A stretch of DNA of 32,318 bases from Lentzea indica (GCF_012184385.1 NZ_VSRL01000085.1:1-32318); one strand, 5' to 3'. Positions 6,506 to 15,166 are shown, counted from the stretch's first letter. Numbers and translations: made by a program. Notes: generated from the letters alone by a model not told the origin.

Positions 6506-6861
6506 CACAGTGAGCCGAAATACGACCTAACCGGTCTAATGATCACACCGGAAGGATGAAAGGAGACTCCAGACAGGGAGAAATGATTGATTAGATCAGC
6601 TGCTTCAGCGGAAAGCCTGGGTTAAATGGGCTATCAATCATTTCATCCAATCCCGACCCCGATGTGGTCAAGCGCTCGAAGGCGCCGCCTACGCCGTCGC
6701 ACTGACGCACCCCCGCCCACCCGTACGTCAAGAATTTAGTAACAGCGCCGCAGCTGGTCTGAGAACCGAGGAAGGGAGCTTTCATCCACCCTCACGTTTG
6801 GGATAGCTCCCCTCATCAACTTCAGGCGCGGTCATTCCCCACCCACGACCGCTTGGAAGCG
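6506..6861. other. Gene-poor stretch with lower GC content
   Basis: About 350 bases with visibly more A and T than its surroundings. A perfect 11-bp inverted repeat is present at 6581-6591 and 6633-6643. A 64-codon minus-strand frame (6785-6591) opens with MKAPFLGSQTSCG after a GAGGG, but its composition is not clearly coding and I do not call it a gene. The region may be foreign DNA or a decayed insertion between the repeat-protein gene and the YdcF-like gene. Confidence 0.4.
6581..6643. repeat. 11-bp AT-rich inverted repeat, 41 bases apart
   Basis: AAATGATTGAT at 6581-6591 and its exact reverse complement at 6633-6643. Such an AT-rich pair is unusual in this GC-rich DNA. It could be a regulator site pair or the end of a small mobile element; no flanking duplication was recognised. 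Confidence 0.5.
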
Positions 6862-7857
6862 CTAGCCGAGTTGGGTGAGCGCGAGCCCGCCCGCCATCAG
6901 CACGGCGCACGCCAGCCCGTGCACGACCGGGTTGCGGACCAGCAGCGCCACGAACTCCCGCAGGAACGCGCTGGGCACGAAGTACCAGGCCGTCGGCGCG
7001 CCGATGACCTGCAGCCGCAGCCCTTCCTTGCGGGACAGCACGGCGGTGCGGAACACGTGGTAGTTGTTCGTGACGGCGGCGACCCGGCCGGTGAGACCGC
7101 GTTCGGCGAGCAAGGACTTGCTGTAGCGGAGGTTCTCGGCTGTCGTGGTCGCCTGGTCCTCCAGCACCACGTCGTCCGCGGGCACGCCGCGTTCGAGCAG
7201 GTACTCCCGCATCGCGAAGGCCTCGGACACCTCTTCGTCCGCGCCCTTCCCGCCCGACACGACGATCACGGGTGACCGGCCGGCCTCACGGTCGCGCCGG
7301 TACAGCCGCAGCGCGCGGTCGAGCCGGTTGGCGAGGAGCGGAGGCACGCGCGATCCGATCAGCCCGGCGCCGAGCACCACGATGCCGTCGAACCCGCTGC
7401 GACGACCGGTGCGGCCGTAGACCATCGAGTACAGAAGGAGGCTCACGAACAGGAACGCGATGTACGCCGACACGAGGAAAAGCCCGATCGCGCTGCCGCG
7501 GATCCAGTCGTTGGGCTGGCTGATGCCCCAGGCGAAGTAGACCATCTCGCCCAGCAGGGCCAGGCCGGCGAGCAGCGACAGCAGGTTGCCCAGCGACCGG
7601 CCTTCACGGCGGACCATCACCAAACCGTTGGCCAGCAACGCCAGTGGAAGCAGCAACAGGCCCACCACGGCCAGCACGAACGCGAGCACCAGCGGCAGGC
7701 TCAGCACCGGGTTGTCCTGCCCGGCCTCCGCCAGCAACAGCAGGAGCATCAGCAGCGTGATGCCGAGCCAGACCGCGTTGCTCAGCCTGCGACGGTCGCG
7801 CACCATCCCGTAGGCGAAGAAGGAGGCGGGGATGAGGAAGAGCAGGCCGGCGAGCAC
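6862..7857 (-). CDS. YdcF/SanA-like (DUF218) membrane protein
   Basis: A 331-residue integral membrane protein. The first 150 residues hold about five hydrophobic segments. A DUF218 domain follows at about 155-300, with DGIVVLGAGL, VIVVSGGKGADE, EDQATTTAENLRYSK and TNNYHVFRTAVLSR, the conserved elements of the YdcF/SanA/ElyC family linked to envelope integrity. A last hydrophobic segment ends the protein. The start is uncertain: the GTG at 7857 has no ribosome site, and the frame stays open upstream into the end of the preceding small gene (DHRYYPWP), but without a start codon. It lies 22 bases after that gene, so translation may be coupled. Confidence 0.85.
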   Translation of the reverse strand: MLAGLLFLIPASFFAYGMVRDRRRLSNAVWLGITLLMLLLLLAEAGQDNPVLSLPLVLAFVLAVVGLLLLPLALLANGLVMVRREGRSLGNLLSLLAGLALLGEMVYFAWGISQPNDWIRGSAIGLFLVSAYIAFLFVSLLLYSMVYGRTGRRSGFDGIVVLGAGLIGSRVPPLLANRLDRALRLYRRDREAGRSPVIVVSGGKGADEEVSEAFAMREYLLERGVPADDVVLEDQATTTAENLRYSKSLLAERGLTGRVAAVTNNYHVFRTAVLSRKEGLRLQVIGAPTAWYFVPSAFLREFVALLVRNPVVHGLACAVLMAGGLALTQLG

Positions 7858-7879
7858 CGGCCAAGGGTAGTACCGGTGA

Positions 7880-8047
7880 TCAGTCCGTGCTTTCGGGCTC
7901 TGGCGCGGGCTTCGGGCGCGGCCTCAGCCGGACGGCTCCCGCGGTGAGGTCGAGCGGACCGGTCTCCTCGTAGTCCTCGCCGGTGCCGGAGTCCGTCGCC
8001 TCGCTGCGGACCTTGCGTCCCGGGAACAACTCACCCAACTGTCCCAT
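7880..8047 (-). CDS. Small conserved-type hypothetical protein, 55 residues
   Basis: A 55-residue frame with ATG at 8047 begins MGQLGELFPGRKV, has an acidic middle (SGTGEDYEETGPLD) and a Pro-rich basic tail (RLRPRPKPAPEPE). It resembles small actinobacterial proteins of the DUF6191 kind, which open with a (W/Q)LGELF..GR motif and have a PLDL..G.V core; the assignment is by eye. GC-rich third positions and tight packing (16 bases after the previous gene, 22 before the next) support expression. The function is unknown. Confidence 0.6.
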   Translation of the reverse strand: MGQLGELFPGRKVRSEATDSGTGEDYEETGPLDLTAGAVRLRPRPKPAPEPESTD

Positions 8048-8063
8048 GCCCTCGACCCTACCC

Positions 8064-8216
8064 TCAGAAGAGCGCGATGAGCAGCACGATCACCGCGACC
8101 GCGACCAGGACCGGGATCAGGAACCCGCCCGACGGTCTGCGGTAGTGGCTGCGGACCGTGGTGGTGCGGAACCAGCTGTACGGCGCGCTGCGGCGGTGCC
8201 GGCGAACCCAGGGCAT
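8064..8216 (-). CDS. Small single-pass membrane protein, 50 residues
   Basis: ATG at 8216 is preceded by AGGAGTGGGAAAG, a good ribosome site. The 50-residue product is very basic at its N-terminus (VRRHRRS, then VRSHYRRPSGG) and ends in one strongly hydrophobic helix, FLIPVLVAVAVIVLLIALF, at residues 32-50. The positive-inside rule places the N-terminus in the cytoplasm. It sits between the APH-like kinase gene and the 55-residue gene, in the same direction, probably in one operon. No function can be assigned. Confidence 0.7.
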   Translation of the reverse strand: MPWVRRHRRSAPYSWFRTTTVRSHYRRPSGGFLIPVLVAVAVIVLLIALF

Positions 8217-8243
8217 CTTTCCCACTCCTTCAGACGGTGGCTT

Positions 8244-8979
8244 TCAGCCTGGGGATACCCCGATGCGCAGCCGGTCACGCACGCCCGCCAGCCCCTCCGC
8301 CGCCACCCGCGGATCACCGATGTCGTTGCCGTACAGCACTTCGTGCCACGGTCCGAGCTGGTGCCAGATCAACGCCCGCTCCCGCAGCGTCCGTCACGCC
8401 GTACGCCGAAGCGAGCGCGTCCGCGAACTCCCGTGGCGTGGAGTTCAACGCCCACGCCAAATCGATCGCCGCGTCCCCGACGTGCAGGTCGCCGAAGTCG
8501 ATCACGCCGGTCAGCACGCCGTCGCGCCCCAGCACGTGCTCGGGGCCGAGGTCGCCGTGGACGAGCGTGTCCACAGGCAGACCGTCGATCCTGGCCAGGA
8601 GTTCCTCACCGCCCGGCACCCGCACCTCGTCGCAGAAGCGCTCCACCGGCAGCGGCATCGACCCGACGCCGAGCCGCACAGCCTCCTCCACCGGTACCGC
8701 GTGCAGGGCCAGCAGGAACTCGCCCAGCTGCCGGCCCTGCACGGCGTTCAACGTCGCCAGTTCGTCGCCGGGCACCAGTTCGTGCCGCACGACCAGCGGC
8801 TCCCGCGAGACGACAACAGGAACGGGCACGGGCAACGGCAGCAGCGGCGCGAGCCACGGCATCACCACCGACTCGCGCACGAGCTGCGGGCCGATCTCCG
8901 CACGGCGCGGCCGCCGTTCCACCCACCGTCCGCCGACCAGGTCAGCCGTGCTGTCCCAGCCCTCACCGAGGAACGTCAC
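8244..8979 (-). CDS. APH-type phosphotransferase, apparent frameshift near the C-terminus
   Basis: A kinase-like protein of the aminoglycoside/choline phosphotransferase fold. HGDLGPEHVL (catalytic Asp) and VIDFGDLHVGDAAIDLAW (metal-binding DFG-like) are clear; the usual Asn of the HGDxxxxN loop is His, as in many actinobacterial members. In the starting frame the protein ends at 8314 with an Arg-rich tail unlike the family. Shifting frame at about 8386-8396 gives LRERALIWHQLGPWHEVLYG and then ...GLAGVRDRLRIGVSPG to a stop at 8244, a normal C-terminus. A real mutation or a sequencing error is possible. The GTG start overlaps the stop of the NB-ARC gene by four bases. The substrate is unknown. 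Confidence 0.8.
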
Positions 8980-11375
8980 GCGCCCAGTGTCGCCAGGAAC
9001 GATCGCGCGTCCAAAGCGACTTTCGCCTGGCCGCGCTCCTCGGCGACCGTCAGCGCTTCCCGTGCCGTGTCAGCGGAACGGGTGATGCGCGCACGGACCA
9101 GCAACGCGCGTGAGTGGTCCATGAGGCTGTCGGTCTCCTGGATCGAGACGAGCACCTCGTCGATCAGCTCCACCGACTCCATGGCCTGGGCGAGCAGGAT
9201 CGACGCGGTGATCACGCCGGGCCCGTAGCCGATCTTGCGGCCGAGCTCGACCGCCTCTCCCGCGTGCTGCTTCGCCTTCTCCGGTTCCAGCACGGCCATC
9301 GCGACCAGGCAGTCGATCCGCGCCTTGGGGTACTCGACCTCCCGTGCCACGTCGAAGCACCGCTGTGCCACATCGAGCCCCTCCGCGACCTCTCCGCGTT
9401 CGGCGTGGATGCGGGCGAGACTGGCCAGGGCGTTGGCGAGGGCGCGTTGCTGGTCCTGGCTGGTGTGCAGCTGCACCGACTCGATGCTCGTGGCCAGGGC
9501 CCTGTCCAGCTCCCCCAGCTCGAAGTAGGCCACGGAGAGGTTGTCCAGTGCGATCGCGGCCTGGTTGTACAGCCCGAGCCGGACGCTCATGTCCTTGCCC
9601 TCCTGCATGAACTCGGCCGCCTTGCGCAGTTCACCGCGTGTGCCGTGGGAGATGCCGAGGTTCATCAGCGAGCTGCCGACGGCACGTTCGTCGCCGATCT
9701 CCCGCCGGATCTTCAACGCCGCGGCGAAGTGCTCGTCGGCCTGCCGGGTCTCGCCCATCTCCAGGTGCACGATCCCGATCGCGTTCCTGATGGACGCCAC
9801 GGCGAACGGGGTGTGCGCGTTCTCCAGCGCCTCCGCGTAGCTGTTGAGCGCGTCGGGGTACTCGCCGCGAGCCCACCAGGCCATGCCCAGGCCGAACAGT
9901 GCGGCGCACTGCCCGGCGGAGTCGCCCGCCGCCCGCGCGGTGCGCAGCCCCGCGCGGAACACCACTGCCTTGTCGGTCTCGAACCGGCCGATGTGCAGGT
10001 AGATCCGCAGGGCGTCGGCGAGTTGCTGCGAGTACGGCGATGGTGCGGCGACCACCGCGGCGACCAGGTTGGAGTGTTCCTCCTCGAGCCAGGCCCCCGC
10101 GTCGTCCCTGCCTTCGAACGTCAGGCTCGGCCCGTCCAGGTCGGGTTCGGTCAGGAGGCTCGTCTCGGGCACGATCTGGCTGACGGCGTTGTGGGCGGTC
10201 CTCAGGTACCACGCGTACATGGCGAGCAGCCCGGCCTGATCGTCGTCGTCCGCGGCGTCGGCGGCGAACAACCGGATGAGGTCGTGCAGCTGGTAGCGAA
10301 CGCCGATGTGGTCGACGAGCCCGGCCCGCACCAGTTCGCCGAGCTCCGGTCCGGGATCCCGTCCCGCGAGCGCCGTGGCCGCGTCGAGCCCGATGTCCGT
10401 GCCGGGAGGCAGTCCGAGCAGCCGGAACACGCGCTTGGCCTCGCTGGTGAGCGCCCGGTAGGACAGGTCGAACGTGGCCCGCACGGCCGTGTCGCCGTCG
10501 ATCTCCAGCACGTCCAGCCGGTCGCCGCGCAGACCGTCCAGGTAGTCCTCGATGTGCCCGTGCCCCACGTTGGCTCCCGCGATGCGCAACGCGAGCGGAA
10601 GGTGCGCGCACAGGCGGACGAGCTCGGCGCGTTCCTCTGGCGTGCCTCCGACGCGCATGCCGGTCAGCAACTCGTGCGCGGCATCGTCGCCCAGCACGTC
10701 GAGCCGGAGCTGGCCCGGCAGGTCGTGCCGGCTGGTGACGATCGCCAGGCACCCCGGCCTGGCCGGCAGCAACGGCTCGATCGCGTCCGCGAAGGCGTTG
10801 TCGAGCACGACCAGCACCCGCTTGCCGTCGAGCTTCTTGCGGTACAGCTCGACTTGCGCGTCGAGGCTCGCCGGAATCGCCGCCTGCGACACCCCCAGCG
10901 CCCGCAGGAACCCGCTGAGCGCCTGCCCCGAAGTGACCGGCGGCCCGGCGGCGAACGCACGCAGGTTCACGTACAGCTGCCCGTCGAAGTACCGCTCCCG
11001 CAACCGGTGCGCGAGCCTTACCGCCAGCGCCGTCTTGCCGACACCGGGCGGCCCGGTGATCGCGATCAGGTCCTCTTGCTGTTCCAGGCGTTTGAGCTCG
11101 TGCTCGCGACCCACGAAGTCCGGCAGGTCCGCGGGCAGCTGACACGGCCCCGGTGTGCGCACCTTCAAGCGGTACCCGGACGCGTCGGTGACGATCTCGT
11201 CCGGAATGGACCGGCGCAGCCGCTTCACCAGCGTTCGCAACGCGGGCAGCGGCCCCGCGGGTGGATTCTCGCCCCAGACCTCCCGGATCAGGTCGGCGAA
11301 CAACACGGGCTCGTTGGGGTGCGCGGCGAGTGCCCGGTGCAGCGCACGGAGTTTTCCCTCTTGTGTTCCGGCCAC
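8976..11375 (-). CDS. SARP-like NB-ARC/TPR transcriptional regulator without BTAD
   Basis: A 799-residue signal-transduction ATPase. Residues 1-72 form an OmpR-type winged helix (PVLFADLIREVWGENPP, TLVKRLRRSIP, VTDASGYRL). An NB-ARC domain follows directly, with FVGREHELKRL, Walker A GPPGVGKT at 108-115, Walker B VLVVLDN at 187-193, VTSRHDLPG and LPLALRIAGA. The last 370 residues are TPR repeats (AAALKIRREIGDERAVGSSLMNLG and others). Full SARP regulators have a BTAD between winged helix and NB-ARC; here it is missing. Such proteins usually control nearby secondary-metabolite or stress genes. It overlaps the kinase gene by GTGA, so the two are coupled. Confidence 0.88.
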   Translation of the reverse strand: MAGTQEGKLRALHRALAAHPNEPVLFADLIREVWGENPPAGPLPALRTLVKRLRRSIPDEIVTDASGYRLKVRTPGPCQLPADLPDFVGREHELKRLEQQEDLIAITGPPGVGKTALAVRLAHRLRERYFDGQLYVNLRAFAAGPPVTSGQALSGFLRALGVSQAAIPASLDAQVELYRKKLDGKRVLVVLDNAFADAIEPLLPARPGCLAIVTSRHDLPGQLRLDVLGDDAAHELLTGMRVGGTPEERAELVRLCAHLPLALRIAGANVGHGHIEDYLDGLRGDRLDVLEIDGDTAVRATFDLSYRALTSEAKRVFRLLGLPPGTDIGLDAATALAGRDPGPELGELVRAGLVDHIGVRYQLHDLIRLFAADAADDDDQAGLLAMYAWYLRTAHNAVSQIVPETSLLTEPDLDGPSLTFEGRDDAGAWLEEEHSNLVAAVVAAPSPYSQQLADALRIYLHIGRFETDKAVVFRAGLRTARAAGDSAGQCAALFGLGMAWWARGEYPDALNSYAEALENAHTPFAVASIRNAIGIVHLEMGETRQADEHFAAALKIRREIGDERAVGSSLMNLGISHGTRGELRKAAEFMQEGKDMSVRLGLYNQAAIALDNLSVAYFELGELDRALATSIESVQLHTSQDQQRALANALASLARIHAERGEVAEGLDVAQRCFDVAREVEYPKARIDCLVAMAVLEPEKAKQHAGEAVELGRKIGYGPGVITASILLAQAMESVELIDEVLVSIQETDSLMDHSRALLVRARITRSADTAREALTVAEERGQAKVALDARSFLATLGA

Positions 11376-11381
11376 CAGCCG

Positions 11382-11387
11382 ATAGTA
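11382..11387 (-). promoter_or_regulatory. Candidate -10 box of the NB-ARC regulator gene
   Basis: TACTAT on the minus strand lies six bases before the GTG at 11375, which suggests a leaderless mRNA; no ribosome site is visible. The -35 region is weak. The divergent IclR gene starts only about 50 bases away, so both promoters share this gap. Confidence 0.45.
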
Positions 11388-11428
11388 GGTGCGCCGCGGC
11401 GCGGAGCCGGACCAGGCAGAATTCGCGG

Positions 11429-12190
11429 ATGGCCGCCACCGTCTCCGCCAAACTGCTGTCGCTGCTCGGCACGTTCGACACGCGCCACCGCCGCCAGACG
11501 CTCAGCGGCATCGCGCGGCGCAGCGGGCTGCCGATCAGCACCGCGCACCGGTTGCTGGCCGAGCTGGAGGCGTGGGGTGCGGTGCGGCGGCTGGAGTCCG
11601 GGGAGTACGTGATCGGGCGGCGGATCTGGCGGCTGGGCCTCCTCGCGGCGGGCGAGGTGGATCTGAGCCGGGTCGCGGAGCCGTTCCTGCACGACATCCA
11701 CGCCGCCACGCGAGCGGTGGTGCACCTGGCCGTGCGGGAGGGGACGGAGGTCCTGTACCTCGATCGGGTGTCTGGTCACGCGTCGGTGCCGATCGTGAGC
11801 TCGACGGGCAGCAGGTTGCCGTTGCACTCGACCGGGGTTGGAAAGGTGCTGCTCGCGCACGCGCCGGCGGAGGTGCAGGAGGAGGTGCTCGCGCACGGGC
11901 TGACGCGGCTGACCGCGTACACGGTCACCGAGCCTGCGCGGATGCGGGCGCAGCTGCACCGCATCAGGCGCGACGGGTACGCGCAGACGTTCGAGGAGAT
12001 GACACTCGGGGCCTGCAGTGTGGCCGTACCGGTCGAGGTGGACGGGCATGTCATCGCCGCGCTGGGCATCGTGGTGCCGGACCTGCGGAAAGTGCGGGCA
12101 CGGCTGGTCGCGGCGCTGCAGGTGGCGGCACGGGGCATCGGCCGGACGCTGGAGTCCGGTTTCCACCCACCGGAAGCCGGGCTTGGATGA
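11429..12190 (+). CDS. IclR family transcriptional regulator
   Basis: A 253-residue regulator. The N-terminal winged helix (residues 1-65) has the IclR pattern: LLSLLGTF, LSGIARRSGLPISTAHRLLAEL and GVRCGG-like wing residues. The C-terminal effector domain includes AVVHLAVREGTEVLYLDRV, GSRLPLHSTGVGKVLLAH, RRDGYAQTFEEMTLGACSVAVPV and ALGIVVP, all typical. The ATG at 11429 was chosen because the family starts close to the first helix; upstream codons in frame are not conserved. An aldehyde dehydrogenase gene follows after 30 bases in the same direction and is the probable target. The inducer is probably an aromatic or other small carboxylate or aldehyde, by family analogy. Confidence 0.88.
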   Translation: MAATVSAKLLSLLGTFDTRHRRQTLSGIARRSGLPISTAHRLLAELEAWGAVRRLESGEYVIGRRIWRLGLLAAGEVDLSRVAEPFLHDIHAATRAVVHLAVREGTEVLYLDRVSGHASVPIVSSTGSRLPLHSTGVGKVLLAHAPAEVQEEVLAHGLTRLTAYTVTEPARMRAQLHRIRRDGYAQTFEEMTLGACSVAVPVEVDGHVIAALGIVVPDLRKVRARLVAALQVAARGIGRTLESGFHPPEAGLG

Positions 12191-12220
12191 TCCGCCCGCT
12201 TACCGCTTGAATCTTCAACC

Positions 12221-13666
12221 GTGGCAAGCGAATCACGTGAGCTTTTCATCGGCGGCGAAAGCGTTCCCGCGCTGGACGGCCGCACGACAGATGATCTCAA
12301 CCCGTTCACGGGTGAGGTGCACGCCGTTGTCGCCGCTGCGGGAACCGCGGACGTCACGCGTGCTGTCGACGCCGCGCAGGAGGCGTTCGCGCAGTGGTCG
12401 GCGACATCGCCGTCCACGAGGCGCGGCATTCTCCTGCGGGCGGCGGACGACCTGGCTGCCAGGACGCCGGAAGTCATCCGCCTCATGGCACAGGAGGTCG
12501 GTGGTGTCGCCGGGTGGGCCGGGTTCAACGTGATGCTGGCGGCCAACATCCTGCGCGAGGCGGCCGCCGCGGTCACCCAGCCCGTCGGCGAGGTGCTGAC
12601 GACGGAGACGCCGGGTCAGCTGTCGCTCGCGGTTCGTGAGCCGCTCGGCGTGGTCGCGGCGTTCGCGCCGTGGAACGCCCCGGTCATCCTGAGCACGCGG
12701 GCCGTCGCCGCGCCGATCGCCGCCGGCAACACGGTGGTGCTCAAGCCGAGCGAGGACGCGCCGATCGCGGCCGGGCTGCTGATCGCCGACGTGCTGCACG
12801 AGGCCGGGCTGCCGGCGGGCGTGCTCAACGTCGTCACGAACGCACCCGAGGACGCGGCGGAGGTCGCACGCGCGTTGATCACCGATCCGAGGGTGCGCGT
12901 CGTGAACTTCACCGGCTCCACCGAGGTCGGCCGGATCGTCGGAACCCTTGCCGCGCAACACCTCAAGCCGGCCGTGCTGGAGCTCGGCGGCAAGAACTCC
13001 CTGCTGATCCTCGACGACGCCGATCTCGACCACGCGGTCGACGCGGCGACGTTCGGCGCGTTCTACAACGCCGGCCAGATCTGCATGTCGGCCGACCGGA
13101 TCCTGGTGCATCAGGCGGTGGCGGAGGAGTTCACGGCGAAGTTTGCCGCCAAGGTCGCCTCGCTTCCCCACGGCGACCCTGCCGATCCCGGCACGGTGAT
13201 CGGCCCGGTGATCACCCCGCGCGCCGCCGAACGCGTGGCCGCACTGGTCGCCGAGGCGGTCAGCGAAGGTGCTCGTGTCCGGGCGGGCGAGAACGGGAGC
13301 GCGACCGTCCTGGACGGGGTGACCCCGGCCATGCGGATCTTCAACGAGGAGATCTTCGGCCCGGCCGTCGTCGTGACGACCGTCGCGGACGACGACGAGG
13401 CGGTCGCGATCGCCAACGACACCGAGCACGGCCTGACCGCAGGCATTCTCACCGAGGACTCGCGACGTGGCTTCGCCCTGGCGCGCCGGATCCGCACGGG
13501 CATCGTGCACGTCGGCAACCAGACCGTCGACGACGAACCGCAGGTGCCGTTCGGTGGCGTCAAGGCCAGTGGTTACGGCAGGTTCGGTGGCAGGTGGGGC
13601 ATCGAGGCCTTCTCCGCGACCCGCTGGGTCACCATCGCAGGAGGACACGGCCACTTCCCGATCTGA
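12221..13666 (+). CDS. NAD(P)-dependent aldehyde dehydrogenase
   Basis: A 481-residue enzyme of the classical ALDH family that oxidises an aldehyde to the acid. Visible elements are PWNAPV with Asn152, the nucleotide-binding segments LKPSEDAP and FTGSTEVG, the general base Glu254 in ELGGKN, the nucleophile Cys288 in NAGQICMS, EIFGP near 380 and the closing PFGGVKASGYGRFGG. The overall pattern resembles benzaldehyde, vanillin or salicylaldehyde dehydrogenases, but the substrate is inferred only loosely. The GTG start has no clear ribosome site. It follows an IclR gene and ends three bases from the convergent response-regulator gene. Confidence 0.9.
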   Translation: MASESRELFIGGESVPALDGRTTDDLNPFTGEVHAVVAAAGTADVTRAVDAAQEAFAQWSATSPSTRRGILLRAADDLAARTPEVIRLMAQEVGGVAGWAGFNVMLAANILREAAAAVTQPVGEVLTTETPGQLSLAVREPLGVVAAFAPWNAPVILSTRAVAAPIAAGNTVVLKPSEDAPIAAGLLIADVLHEAGLPAGVLNVVTNAPEDAAEVARALITDPRVRVVNFTGSTEVGRIVGTLAAQHLKPAVLELGGKNSLLILDDADLDHAVDAATFGAFYNAGQICMSADRILVHQAVAEEFTAKFAAKVASLPHGDPADPGTVIGPVITPRAAERVAALVAEAVSEGARVRAGENGSATVLDGVTPAMRIFNEEIFGPAVVVTTVADDDEAVAIANDTEHGLTAGILTEDSRRGFALARRIRTGIVHVGNQTVDDEPQVPFGGVKASGYGRFGGRWGIEAFSATRWVTIAGGHGHFPI

Positions 13667-13669
13667 GGC

Positions 13670-14305
13670 TCACGACCTCAGACCGGCTTCGTGCGCCACG
13701 ATCGCCGCCTGCACCCGGTTCTCCGCCCCGAGCCGGGTCAGGATGGCGCTCACGTGCCCCTTCACCGTGCCCTCGACCAGGTTCAGCCGACGCGCGATCT
13801 GCGCGTTCGACAGCCCTTCCCCCAGCAACGCCAGCACGTCCCGTTCCCGCGCGGTCAACGCCTCCACGCGGGTGCGGGACTCGCTGATCCGGCCGCCGCG
13901 GAACCGGCTGATCATCCTGGCCGCCACCTTGGGCGCCAGGTAGGCGCCACCGGACGCCAGCGCGTGCACACCCGCGATCAGCTCGCGCGGATCACCCGAC
14001 TTCAGCAGAAACCCGCGAGCACCGCCGTCCAAAGCCCGTTCGAGGTAGCCGTCGTCGTTGAACGTCGTCAGCATCGCGACGCCGAACCCCAGCCGCGCCA
14101 GCTCCTTCGCCGCTTCCAGCCCGTCGAGGCGAGGCATCCGGATGTCCAGCAGCACGACGTCCGGCCGGTGCTTGAGCGCCAGATCGATCGCCTCGCGACC
14201 GTCGGAAGCCTCCGCCACCACCTCGATCGCCTGATCCGAACCGAGGATGGCGCGCACGCCCGCACGCACCATCGCCTCGTCGTCGGCGAGCAGAACGCGA
14301 ATCAC
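13670..14305 (-). CDS. NarL/LuxR-type response regulator
   Basis: A 211-residue regulator. The receiver domain (1-118) has the acidic pair Asp8/Asp9, phospho-acceptor Asp54 in VLLDIRMP, TTFNDDGY and the conserved Lys in FLLKSGDP. The C-terminal LuxR domain (about 145-205) has LTARERDVLALLGEGLSNAQIA and VKGHVSAIL. The GTG start overlaps the stop of the histidine kinase gene by four bases (GTGA). It is the last gene of a three-gene operon with the kinase and a membrane serine hydrolase, and is surely the kinase's partner. Confidence 0.93.
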   Translation of the reverse strand: MIRVLLADDEAMVRAGVRAILGSDQAIEVVAEASDGREAIDLALKHRPDVVLLDIRMPRLDGLEAAKELARLGFGVAMLTTFNDDGYLERALDGGARGFLLKSGDPRELIAGVHALASGGAYLAPKVAARMISRFRGGRISESRTRVEALTARERDVLALLGEGLSNAQIARRLNLVEGTVKGHVSAILTRLGAENRVQAAIVAHEAGLRS

Positions 14306-15166
14306 GACTCCCCCGAGTGCGGTAACACCGCGACAAGTTCAAACTTGCCGTCACCACGGCTGATCCGGAGCGTACCTCCGGCGAGCCGCACCCGTTCCCG
14401 CAACGCGATCAAGCCCAACCGGCTGCCCGCACCACGGCGCAGCCCTGTGTCGTTGCTCGCCTCCACCACCGTGGTGGCATCGGCCGTCGTCACCTTCAGC
14501 GCCACCACGGACTTCGGTGCGTGCTTGGCGGCGTTCGTCAACGCTTCCTGAACCACCCGATGCACCGTGCGCTCCACAGTGGACGGAACCGGTCCCTCCA
14601 CTGTGAACTCGACACGCATCCCGGCCGCCACCGCGCGGTCCACGAGATCCCGCAGGTCCTCCGCCGAGGGCGGATCGCCGTCGCGCAGCAGGAACACCAG
14701 GTCCGCCAACCGTTCCGTGGCAGCAGAGGCGGTCACCCGAAGCTGAGCGGCGGCCGCCTGGTGCCCAGGAGGCAGGGTCATCTCCAAAGCGCCCGCCTGC
14801 AGGGCCAGCAGGCTCAGCTCGTGTCCGAGCGTGTCGTGGACCTCGTGCGCGATGCGGGTGCGTTCCCGCAGGTGAGCGGCCTCGACGGTGGCGGCGGCCA
14901 GCGCGGCCTGCTGGTGTGCGGCGCGTCCGAGGAACCACGGCAGCGCGACCGCCAGCCCCACCACGGACGAGACCCATCAGCCCACCGGCGACCGCCCCCG
15001 CCAGCACCAGTGCCGCCCAGCCGGACGCGGTGCGGCGCCCGAGCAGGAACGAGATCACGAACAACGGCACCCACACCGCGGCCGTCCACGGTGGAACGTT
15101 GTCGTGCATGGCGAACGAGACCGCCACCGCCGCCGCGACGCATCCCGCGAGCGCAGCCGTCCTCAT
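14302..15166 (-). CDS. NarL-type sensor histidine kinase, apparent frameshift
   Basis: The N-terminal frame starts at the ATG at 15166 and encodes about three short hydrophobic segments (MRTAALAGCVAAAVAVSF, WVPLFVISFLLG, ALVLAGAVAGGLMG). At about 14965-14978 coding moves to another frame, which continues VVGLAVALPWFLGRAAHQ, then the HisKA_3 box RIAHEVHDTLGHELSLLAL and an ATPase domain with VVQEALTNAAKHAP, VEASNDTGL and GLIALRERVRLAGG. Removing one G from the GGG in the junction restores a single frame. It overlaps both neighbours by four bases. Either a true mutation or a sequence error breaks the frame; the tight overlaps suggest that the intact gene is functional. Confidence 0.83.

Noticed and set aside
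6591-6785. A 64-codon minus-strand frame beginning MKAPFLGSQ
   Set aside because: It follows a GAGGG but has weak coding character, no recognisable motif and an inverted repeat running through its end. It is kept only as a remark.
9114-11612. A very long plus-strand open frame opposite the NB-ARC regulator
   Set aside because: Low-complexity shadow frame. The minus strand has full P-loop and TPR motifs.
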